Source: Paenibacillus sp. J31TS4 (GTDB taxonomy: Bacteria > Bacillota > Bacilli > Paenibacillales > NBRC-103111). Taken from it: DNA of 64,000 nucleotides. The stretch is from contig NZ_BOSI01000002.1 of assembly GCF_018403265.1 (NCBI RefSeq), positions 248,001 to 312,000 of the forward strand, written 5' to 3'. Both the position numbers and the translations under genes were made by a program. Shown in pieces: positions 53,643 to 61,445 of the stretch (position 1 is the first letter of the stretch; every line of letters begins with the position of its first letter). The notes beneath the pieces were generated by a model, which had not been told where the DNA came from, did not search any database, and saw only the letters and a program-made list of their open reading frames with translations.

Positions 53643-54683
53643 TTAATAATCGAAAGAGGAAGCGAAGCTATCCTGCAGCTGCTTCACCGTGACGGTTTGG
53701 GATTTGTCCGGGATCGTCACTTGAACGGAGCTGTCGTTGAACTTGCTCATCCGCGTCTCGCTTGTTACCGCGACGTTGAACTTCGTCTTGGTTTTCGCAT
53801 CGTCGACAGACAGGTCGATCGTCTGTTTGAAGTAGTTCAGGAAGCCTCCCTTGTTCGTGCCGATCAGGCTCTTCGCTTCATTGAGCTTGCCGGTTTTCTG
53901 GAACTCGGTGAAGCCTTTGTCGAAGTCCTTGAGGCTGTCGTTGTATTCCTTGACGTTTTCTTCGGTGATACCGGTCGCGTCCTTAAATTCCGGCTTGGCG
54001 AGAATTTGCAGCACTTCGGGGAGGACGTTCTTCGCGAGTTTCGTCGCCTCTTCCTGCAGGTTCTCGTTGTTGACGTTATACTGCACGAGGTTGGCCACGC
54101 CGTCCGGCTTGCCTTCGTCGACGACGGTCAGGTACTTGTCGTCCTTGTAATGCTTCTCGAGCACCTGGCCGACCTGCTTGAGCAGATCTTCCTGCTTCGC
54201 TGGGTCGAGGTTGAACGAATTCGGAGCATTCTCGTCGAACTCCTTGAGGTCTTCGGGCGTCAGGTGAACGTACTTGCCGACGACGTCTTTCGGGATTGGC
54301 ACGAACGGGATCTGCGGAACCTTGATGTACATGTTCTTGTCGTCCAGGATGAACGGGATTTGCAGGTTGATGCTCATGTCGCCCTTAAGGGAAACGTCGA
54401 GCGTCACCATCTGCTGCTTCGTTTTTTTGTTGTACGAGCCGTGATATTTGATCTCGAAGCCGTTCAGCATTTGCGAGGCGAGAGCCATCTCGGGATTGCT
54501 CTTCTCCATTTCCTTCGCGTCGAACTTGACCCCGAGCGTGCCTTCGAACTCATACGAGTCGGCCGTCGCCATTTTGGTGAAGCCGGTTTTCAGGTGATCG
54601 GTCGCGCTCTTCTTTCCGCAGCCAGCCACCGCAATGATCGAGATGATGAATAAGACCACCAGCCACCTTTTCTTCAACAACAT
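53643..54683 (-). CDS. Predicted lipoprotein of unknown function
   Basis: This 346-residue protein has a lipoprotein signal (MLLKKRWLVVLFIISIIAVAGCGKK, lipobox AVAGC, Cys22). The mature part is rich in Lys, Asp and aromatic residues, with beta-strand-like stretches (SYEFEGTLGVKFD, GSYNKKTKQQMVTLDVSLKGD) and a helical middle. It resembles the loosely defined LppX/LolA-fold lipoproteins of Firmicutes, but I recognise no specific family or catalytic residue. AAAGGAG precedes the ATG closely; TTG codons at 54680 and 54677 are alternatives. It is alone on the minus strand between two terminators. Confidence 0.85.
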   Translation of the reverse strand: MLLKKRWLVVLFIISIIAVAGCGKKSATDHLKTGFTKMATADSYEFEGTLGVKFDAKEMEKSNPEMALASQMLNGFEIKYHGSYNKKTKQQMVTLDVSLKGDMSINLQIPFILDDKNMYIKVPQIPFVPIPKDVVGKYVHLTPEDLKEFDENAPNSFNLDPAKQEDLLKQVGQVLEKHYKDDKYLTVVDEGKPDGVANLVQYNVNNENLQEEATKLAKNVLPEVLQILAKPEFKDATGITEENVKEYNDSLKDFDKGFTEFQKTGKLNEAKSLIGTNKGGFLNYFKQTIDLSVDDAKTKTKFNVAVTSETRMSKFNDSSVQVTIPDKSQTVTVKQLQDSFASSFDY

Positions 54684-54828
54684 CCACTCCTTTTTCTTTT
54701 TCTCTAATGCCTATGTATCGCATGAGCTTGCGACGATTACTTGTTACGAAGATTGAAGAGGAAAAGTTTCACTTCATCAAGAAAAATCCCCAAAATACTT
54801 CCAAATGTCCATCTTCGCCGCAAACAGG

Positions 54829-54857
54829 CTCTTATCCATGTAAACGAACATTGCCAA
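54829..54857 (-). promoter_or_regulatory. Candidate promoter of the lipoprotein gene
   Basis: On the minus strand TTGGCA (54857-54852), a 17-base spacer and TAAGAG (54834-54829) would give a leader of about 140 bases. The match is moderate. Confidence 0.35.
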
Positions 54858-54984
54858 GTTGAAACACTTTTTGACAAGAAAAGTAAGGACGGCGGGCTAT
54901 TTCCATCAGCGGAGGAGAGGAATCGACACCAATCGTCTGGGGTCCCCGTCAATCCGCTCGTCTTTCTTCGGAATTAGGCACCGC

Positions 54985-55015
54985 AAAAAGCCCGCCTTCC
55001 TATAGAAGACGGGCT
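54985..55015 (-). terminator. Rho-independent terminator after mnmA
   Basis: On the minus strand AGCCCGTCTTC / GAAGGCGGGCT (55015-55005 with 54999-54989, one G-T pair) runs into five T residues. Confidence 0.92.
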
Positions 55016-55066
55016 GGCAAACGGCAAATATGCCATACAGGGAATGCCAATTGGCACTTCCGGGGA

Positions 55067-56579
<1,513 letters not shown>

Positions 56580-57002
56580 GTGAAAATTTCAACCAAGGGC
56601 CGTTATGGCCTTACCATTATGATGGAGCTGGCGAACCGCGTCGGCGAGGGGCCAACCTCGCTCAAGAGCATCGCCGAGAAGAACAACCTGTCCGAGCATT
56701 ATCTCGAGCAGCTGATAGCGCCGCTGCGCAACGCGGGGCTCGTCAAGAGCATCCGCGGAGCGTACGGCGGTTATATTCTGTCCAAACCGGCGGAGGAGAT
56801 CACGAGCGGAGACATCATCCGCGTCTTGGAAGGTCCGATCAGTCCGGTCGATTTCACCGAGGAGGACGATCCGGCCAAGCGGGATCTGTGGATGCGCATC
56901 CGCGACGCGATTGCCGAGGTGCTGGATTCGACGACGCTTGCCAATCTGGCCTCCTTCAACGAAGAGGGCGACCCGGCCGAGAACTATATGTTCTATATAT
57001 AG
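56580..57002 (+). CDS. cymR: Rrf2-family transcriptional regulator CymR
   Basis: CymR is the master repressor of cysteine metabolism in Firmicutes and works with cysteine synthase. The 140-residue product begins MKISTKGRYGLTIMMELANRVGEGP, has a winged helix-turn-helix (SLKSIAEKNNLSEHYLEQLIAPLRNAGLVKSIRGAYGGY), and lacks the three cysteines of the iron-sulfur IscR type, so CymR is preferred. GTG 56580 follows GAGGTG. The cysteine desulfurase gene starts 10 bases after the stop, the typical cymR-iscS pair. Confidence 0.93.
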   Translation: MKISTKGRYGLTIMMELANRVGEGPTSLKSIAEKNNLSEHYLEQLIAPLRNAGLVKSIRGAYGGYILSKPAEEITSGDIIRVLEGPISPVDFTEEDDPAKRDLWMRIRDAIAEVLDSTTLANLASFNEEGDPAENYMFYI

Positions 57003-57012
57003 GGTGACACAC

Positions 57013-58191
57013 ATGAACCGAATTTATCTTGATCACGCCGCTTCGACCCCGCTTCATCCGGACGTGCTGCAGGCGATGCTGCCCGTCTGGAAGGAGACGT
57101 TCGGCAACCCGTCGAGCCTACACGCCTATGGCCGCGAAGCCAAGGCGGTGCTGGACGAGGCGCGCCGGTCCGTCGCAAGGCTGCTGAAGGCTTCACCGCG
57201 CGACCTGATCTGGACGAGCGGCGGTACCGAGAGCGACAACCTGGCCGTCTTTGGCGTTGCCGCCGCTTGGTCTGCCCGCAAGGAAGCGTCCGGGGACATG
57301 GCCGAGGCCGGCCCCGGCCATATAGTGACCACCTCGGTGGAGCACCATGCCGTCCTGCACGCCTGCGAACGGCTGGAGCAGAGCGGCTATGCCGTTACAT
57401 ACTTGCCGGTCGACAACTTCGGCCGGGTGGAGCCGGAGGCGGTCGAACGGGCGCTCCGGCCCGATACGATGCTGATCTCTGTCATGTACGTCAACAATGA
57501 AGTCGGCACCGTGCAGCCGATCGAGGAGATAGGCCGGATCGCGCGGGAACGGGGAATTCCGTTTCACGTCGATGCGGTCCAGGCGCTAGGCCATCTGCCG
57601 ATCGACCTCGAACGCCTGCCGGTCGATCTGCTCAGCCTGTCTGCCCACAAGATCGAAGGCCCGCGCGGCATCGGTGTGCTCTACTGCAGCCCGAAGCTAA
57701 AGCTCGTCCCTCAGCTGTACGGAGGCTCGCAGGAGCGCAAACGCCGGGCAGGGACCGAGAACGTCGCCGCCGCCGTCGGCTTTGCAGCCGCTCTCGAGCG
57801 GGCGGTCCGTCTGCTGCCGGAGGAGCGGTCCCGGATGGAGGAGCTGCGAGCGTTGATGCTGGCGGCTCTCGCCAGGGAGCTGGGAGAGGAAGGCTTTACG
57901 GTGAACGGGCATCCCGAACACAGAGCGCCGCATATTCTGAACGTCAGCTTCCCGGGCGTATCGACCGAGACGATGCTGATGAATCTCGATCTCGCGGGCA
58001 TTGCGGCGGCAAGCGGTTCCGCCTGCACCTCGGGTGCGCTGGAGCTATCCCACGTGCTCCGGGCGATGCGCTTGTCCGAGCCCTGTGCCTCCTCGGCGAT
58101 CCGCTTCAGCTTCGGGAGCGTAACGACGGAATCGGATGTCACGAAAACGACACAAGTGCTTGGAACCATCATTAGGCGTCTTCGTAAATAA
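57013..58191 (+). CDS. Cysteine desulfurase, IscS/NifS type
   Basis: This PLP enzyme takes sulfur from cysteine and passes it to acceptors such as MnmA. The 392-residue protein begins MNRIYLDHAASTPLHPDVL, has the PLP lysine Lys213 in LSLSAHKIEGPRGIGVLY and the active-site Cys338 in AASGSACTSGALELSHVL. The loop around the cysteine is of the long class I (IscS/YrvO) kind. ATG 57013 is set by the family start; the open frame extends upstream inside cymR. It lies in the cymR unit opposite mnmA, fitting a tRNA thiolation role (YrvO in Bacillus). Confidence 0.94.
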   Translation: MNRIYLDHAASTPLHPDVLQAMLPVWKETFGNPSSLHAYGREAKAVLDEARRSVARLLKASPRDLIWTSGGTESDNLAVFGVAAAWSARKEASGDMAEAGPGHIVTTSVEHHAVLHACERLEQSGYAVTYLPVDNFGRVEPEAVERALRPDTMLISVMYVNNEVGTVQPIEEIGRIARERGIPFHVDAVQALGHLPIDLERLPVDLLSLSAHKIEGPRGIGVLYCSPKLKLVPQLYGGSQERKRRAGTENVAAAVGFAAALERAVRLLPEERSRMEELRALMLAALARELGEEGFTVNGHPEHRAPHILNVSFPGVSTETMLMNLDLAGIAAASGSACTSGALELSHVLRAMRLSEPCASSAIRFSFGSVTTESDVTKTTQVLGTIIRRLRK

Positions 58192-58347
58192 CCTTATCCG
58201 CCATTTTTTTTGAAAATGGATGGTTTAACCGGTTTAAATGACGTCAAGAATGGATAAAGATTTGATAGGTTTTTGGCTAGAAGGAAGGTACCTAGCTTTC
58301 CCGACTAAGAACGTGATATTCACTATACAAAGAATAGGGTGAAGCGT

Positions 58348-58548
58348 ATGATGCGATGTCCGAATTGCAATTCCAAAGACATTGGAAAGATCGGATCGCA
58401 CCAGTTTTATTGCTGGGGCTGTTTTATCGAATTGACCGTGAACGGAGAGAAGATGTCGGTCTTCCAGGTAGAGGAGGACGGGACGCTCAGCTCGCTCGAC
58501 GACCTCTTCTTCGAAGAGCAGCCGTTCCCGCAAATTCAAGCCAACTAA
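58348..58548 (+). CDS. Small zinc-ribbon protein
   Basis: A 66-residue protein with a CPNC...CWGC zinc ribbon (Cys4, Cys7, Cys26 and Cys29 counted from MMRCPNC) and an acidic tail. Such proteins recur between the cymR unit and alaS in Paenibacillaceae, to my recollection, but the function is unknown. AGGGTGA precedes ATG 58348; an in-frame GTG at 58339 and ATG at 58351 are alternatives. A very strong hairpin follows. Confidence 0.8.
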   Translation: MMRCPNCNSKDIGKIGSHQFYCWGCFIELTVNGEKMSVFQVEEDGTLSSLDDLFFEEQPFPQIQAN

Positions 58549-58880
58549 GCGATTGATTGTTCCGATGGCGCAAGGCCTAGAGAGGGCCGGCGCATCCGAA
58601 CCCGTCAGGAAAGAATCCGTTTGTCCGCAAACGATTCTTTCCTGACGGGTTATTTTATTTGTTCGCGAGAGCGGGAGGGGGACTCGCGCAGCAGGAGACA
58701 AGGGAGGGATGGAACGGGAAGACAGGCATATACTAACGGTAAAGGATGGTCCAAGCTCGGCACGGTTGTCGAAAGCAGCCGGTCCGGGAGAACGAGTCCC
58801 GCCGGGGCCGCTTGTGCGGCGATCCCGGGGACGGCTGCCGGAAGCGAGCACAATTAACCCGATCCAGAGGAGGAAAGAGG
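58549..58880 (+). other. Spacer with long hairpin before the AI-2E-family gene
   Basis: About 330 bases holding the terminator hairpin at 58601-58650 and little else. A 64-codon frame from ATG 58709 (MEREDRHILTVKDG...) has AGGGAGGG directly against its start and overlaps the next gene; I do not accept it. No clear promoter is seen. Confidence 0.5.
58601..58650. terminator. Strong hairpin after the zinc-ribbon gene
   Basis: CCCGTCAGGAAAGAAT...CGTTTG (58601-58623) pairs with CAAACG...ATTCTTTCCTGACGGG (58628-58650) with a single bulge, about 22 bp, followed by TTATTTT. It should stop transcription. Confidence 0.82.
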
Positions 58881-59951
58881 ATGGAGCCTCTCGGCCGGAA
58901 TAAATGGTTTAGCGGGCTCGTGCTGGCGCTGCTCGGGCTCGCCGTCATCGTCCTGCTCGTCCAGATCAAGCCGGTGCTGGTCTGGGTGTACGACTTTCTG
59001 AAGGCGGTGCTGGCCCCGTTCCTGATCGCCATGATCGTCTCGTACGTCCTCAACCCGGTCGTTTGTCTGCTCCACGACCGCAAGGTGCCGCGTACAGTCG
59101 CGGTGCTGCTTATCTACGCCGTGTTCCTGACTTCGGGCACGGTCGTGCTGATGAACGTGATTCCCGTCTTCCTCATGCAGGTCAACGAAATCAACGAGCA
59201 TATTCCGCAGCTGACGATGAAGGCGCAGAACTGGATGACGACACTGAACGATCACCCTATGCTGCCGGACAGCATCCGCAAAGGCGTGTATCGTGCGATG
59301 GCCAAGCTGGAGACGAATGTCTCGACGGCGATCAGCGACTATCTGAACCGGATCGGCAGTACGCTGAACGCGCTTTTGATGGCCTTCATCATTCCCTTCT
59401 TGGCGTTCTACATGCTGAAGGACTTTCAGCTGATCGAAAAAAGCGCGATTGCCTTCGTGCCGAAATCGCATCGGAAGCAGACCGTCCAGCTGCTGACGGA
59501 AATCGACGAGGCGCTCGGGAGCTACATCCGCGGCCAGTTTCTCGTCTGTCTTATCGTCGGCGGTCTCGCCTACGCGGGCTACTGGCTGATCGACATGCCG
59601 TATGCGCTGCTGCTGGCCAGTCTCGTCGCCATCTTCAACATCGTACCCTACCTCGGCCCTTATCTTGGAGCGGCTCCCGCTATTCTGATGGCGTCGACGA
59701 TCTCCTGGCGGATGGTGCTGTACGTCGTGATCGTCAACACGGCGGTCCAGATTCTCGAGAGCAACGTGGTCTCTCCCCAGGTGGTCGGACGCACGCTGCA
59801 TATGCACCCGCTCTCGATTATCTTCGCTTTGCTCGTCGGAGGGGAGCTGGCTGGCATTCTCGGCATGATTCTGGCGGTGCCGGTCTTCGCGGTGCTCAAG
59901 GTGATCGCGCACCACGTATCCATCTATTACGGCAACCGGAGGCCGACATAG
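58881..59951 (+). CDS. yrrI: AI-2E family transporter, YrrI-like
   Basis: This 356-residue membrane protein of the AI-2E (UPF0118) family begins MEPLGRNKWFSGLVLALLGLAVIVLL. It has about seven to eight hydrophobic segments and the family blocks FLIAMIVSYVLNPVV, MLKDFQLIEKSA, PKSHRKQTVQLLTEIDEALGSYIRGQ and FNIVPYLGPYLGAAPAILMA. Members transport or exchange small substrates; the substrate here is unknown, and the AI-2 link is not general. AGGAGG precedes ATG 58881. Its position before alaS matches yrrI of Bacillus. Confidence 0.9.
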   Translation: MEPLGRNKWFSGLVLALLGLAVIVLLVQIKPVLVWVYDFLKAVLAPFLIAMIVSYVLNPVVCLLHDRKVPRTVAVLLIYAVFLTSGTVVLMNVIPVFLMQVNEINEHIPQLTMKAQNWMTTLNDHPMLPDSIRKGVYRAMAKLETNVSTAISDYLNRIGSTLNALLMAFIIPFLAFYMLKDFQLIEKSAIAFVPKSHRKQTVQLLTEIDEALGSYIRGQFLVCLIVGGLAYAGYWLIDMPYALLLASLVAIFNIVPYLGPYLGAAPAILMASTISWRMVLYVVIVNTAVQILESNVVSPQVVGRTLHMHPLSIIFALLVGGELAGILGMILAVPVFAVLKVIAHHVSIYYGNRRPT

Positions 59952-60200
59952 CCTGGAAATAATGCTATGCGGGATAATACGGGACAGCTGCGCAGCAGGA
60001 AATAGCTATACCGGACAATGCGGATTAGCGGTGTCCCAGGAACACGCCATGCCAGGAACGCAGCTAAGAAGGTGTCCTAGGAAGGCGGACATGCCGGATA
60101 CGCAGCAAAGCGGCGTCGTAGGAAGGCGGACATGCCAGGAACGCAGCAAAACGGCGTCCCAGGACTGCGGACATGCGGGACTCGCAGCTAATTGCCGTCC
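59949..60200. repeat. 41-bp degenerate tandem repeat array
   Basis: Six diverged units with a constant 41-base period start at about 59949, 59990, 60031, 60072, 60113 and 60154, and a partial unit follows at 60195. The best pair (60072 and 60113) matches at 35 of 41 bases; the shared core reads GGCGGACATGCC...ACGCAGCAAA. The first two units are much decayed. The period is not a multiple of three and no ORF crosses the array, so it is a non-coding minisatellite between the AI-2E-family gene and the DUF3231 gene. Confidence 0.85.
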
Positions 60201-60240
60201 CAGTCCTCCCCGGTCCGTCCGGGCCGCAGCACCGCAGGCA

Positions 60241-60282
60241 GCAAAGAACCCGCATCCTCTCGGATGCGGGTTCTTTGCTTGC
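60241..60282. terminator. Terminator hairpin between the repeat array and the DUF3231 gene
   Basis: The perfect 17-bp stem GCAAAGAACCCGCATCC / GGATGCGGGTTCTTTGC (60241-60257 with 60262-60278) lies where the AI-2E-family gene and the convergent DUF3231 gene both end. The T run inside the right arm is short, so it is a probable bidirectional terminator. Confidence 0.8.
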
Positions 60283-60346
60283 AGGTCCGCCTTGGCGGCT
60301 CCTTGGACCGGTTAACCGGCTTCGGGCGGCCGTGCCAATGTCGTTG

Positions 60347-60853
60347 CTATTCGGGCCGCACGATCTGAAGCGGCGGCGGGACGAGCCATCCCTTCTCCTT
60401 GAGCAGGCGAAGCACCCGAAGGCCAATGGCCACTTTCTCCGTATGATATTTGGCGAACAGAGCGCCGACATCCTCCCGGATTGCCATGCCGATCATTGTG
60501 CTGCAAGCGACGAGGCTTGCCGCGATGTCACAGCCGGCTGCATTCCCGATCTCGGGGTCGGACAGGCGGGCGCCGGGCGGAATCTCCTCCAGCTTTGCCT
60601 CGGGCCGGTCAGGCAGCGAGGGCGGGGGCGTGATGCCGTTTGCGGTCAAGAGCTCGTCGCATTCCTTGGCTGCTTTCTGCGCCATGTCCTGCAGGTCGCG
60701 GAGAATGTCCTTCAGGTCCTTGTCCCCGGCGTGCTGCAGCATCGCCTGGTTAAGCGACAGCGCTGCCTTTGCTTTCGAGCTGAATTCCCAGATGCCGAAG
60801 ATCTCTCCGTAATGAAGCGGTTCGTCCTTCGGATTTCCACTCAAAATCCCCAT
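60347..60853 (-). CDS. DUF3231 family protein
   Basis: This 168-residue mostly helical protein begins MGILSGNPKDEPLHYGEIFGIWEFSSKAKAALSLNQAMLQHAGD and contains TANGITPPPSLPDRPEA and a long helix (AAGCDIAASLVACSTMIGMAIREDVGALFAKYH). The pattern fits DUF3231, a spore-former family with a ferritin-like or helical-bundle look. Function is unknown. It lies on the minus strand with AGAGGTGA before the ATG. It carries two of its three Cys in the central helix. Confidence 0.82.
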   Translation of the reverse strand: MGILSGNPKDEPLHYGEIFGIWEFSSKAKAALSLNQAMLQHAGDKDLKDILRDLQDMAQKAAKECDELLTANGITPPPSLPDRPEAKLEEIPPGARLSDPEIGNAAGCDIAASLVACSTMIGMAIREDVGALFAKYHTEKVAIGLRVLRLLKEKGWLVPPPLQIVRPE

Positions 60854-60976
60854 ACGCTCACCTCTTGGTCAGAATGGCCAAACCGCTCCTTAGTCTTTCC
60901 CTCCTTTCTAGAGCTATGCGGCTGCCGGACTCCGGGATTCCGAACGGGATGTCTCCCCGAGGGAGGCAGAGGAAAG

Positions 60977-61005
60977 TTGACAGGCTATCCTGCGCCCGAT
61001 ATAAT
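60977..61005 (+). promoter_or_regulatory. SigmaA promoter of alaS
   Basis: A perfect TTGACA (60977-60982), 17-base spacer, perfect TATAAT (61000-61005): a consensus vegetative promoter. It is followed by the T-box leader. Confidence 0.95.
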
Positions 61006-61011
61006 TTCCGT

Positions 61012-61322
61012 ATCTGGCGGTATGACCGGGATATGCCCGAATACCCGCCCTTAAAGCGAATACGGCAAACGCGAAGATGAATCCCATTAAGTCATAGACC
61101 GCCCCCCAGAGAGAAGGCTCCGTCCCCGGCAAGCATAGGGACGGCTGCAAGAGCCTTTGCGGCGAAGGATGACCGAAGCTGTTTTCGGAGCGTGGACGAA
61201 CTCCACCGGCTGGACCCGTTACCGTCCATGAAGGCGATTGCCGGGCCCGTTCGCGGGTGTTCGGCAATAAGTAGGGTGGTACCGCGAATCCGATTCGTCC
61301 CTGGTTACAGGGGCGTTTTTTG
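61012..61322 (+). promoter_or_regulatory. T-box riboswitch leader of alaS
   Basis: A roughly 300-base leader contains the T-box core AGGGTGGTACCGCG (61273-61286) after AATAAGT, and a terminator stem CGTCCCTG / CAGGGGCG (61296-61303 with 61308-61315) followed by six or more T residues. It should sense uncharged tRNA(Ala). The specifier codon is not assigned. Confidence 0.94.
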
Positions 61323-61445
61323 TTTTTTTCGGGTTTCCGCCCATTGATCCCCCCTTTAATCTAAGGTGTTGCCCCGGCCGAAGAAGGCGCTGCCTGTTGC
61401 CCTTGCTGCCGGATCGGGGTAAGAACCGTTATGGAGGCCAATCAG

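Larger units (their letters stand above)
54684..55066 (-). other. Spacer between mnmA and the lipoprotein gene
   Basis: About 380 bases, noticeably more AT-rich than the surrounding genes, with no gene I can support on either strand. It holds the mnmA terminator and a candidate promoter for the lipoprotein gene, both listed separately. Confidence 0.6.

Noticed and set aside
54741-54977. Short frames on both strands in the mnmA-lipoprotein spacer
   Set aside because: Low-complexity basic product on one strand and no start signal on either; the region is better explained as a promoter and terminator spacer.
58709-58903. A 64-codon ORF just before the AI-2E-family gene
   Set aside because: The purine-rich AGGGAGGG directly abuts the ATG, the frame overlaps the next gene start, and the composition is not protein-like.
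59949-60200. CRISPR array
   Set aside because: The 41-bp period has no split into constant repeats and unique spacers, units drift along their whole length, and no cas genes are near.
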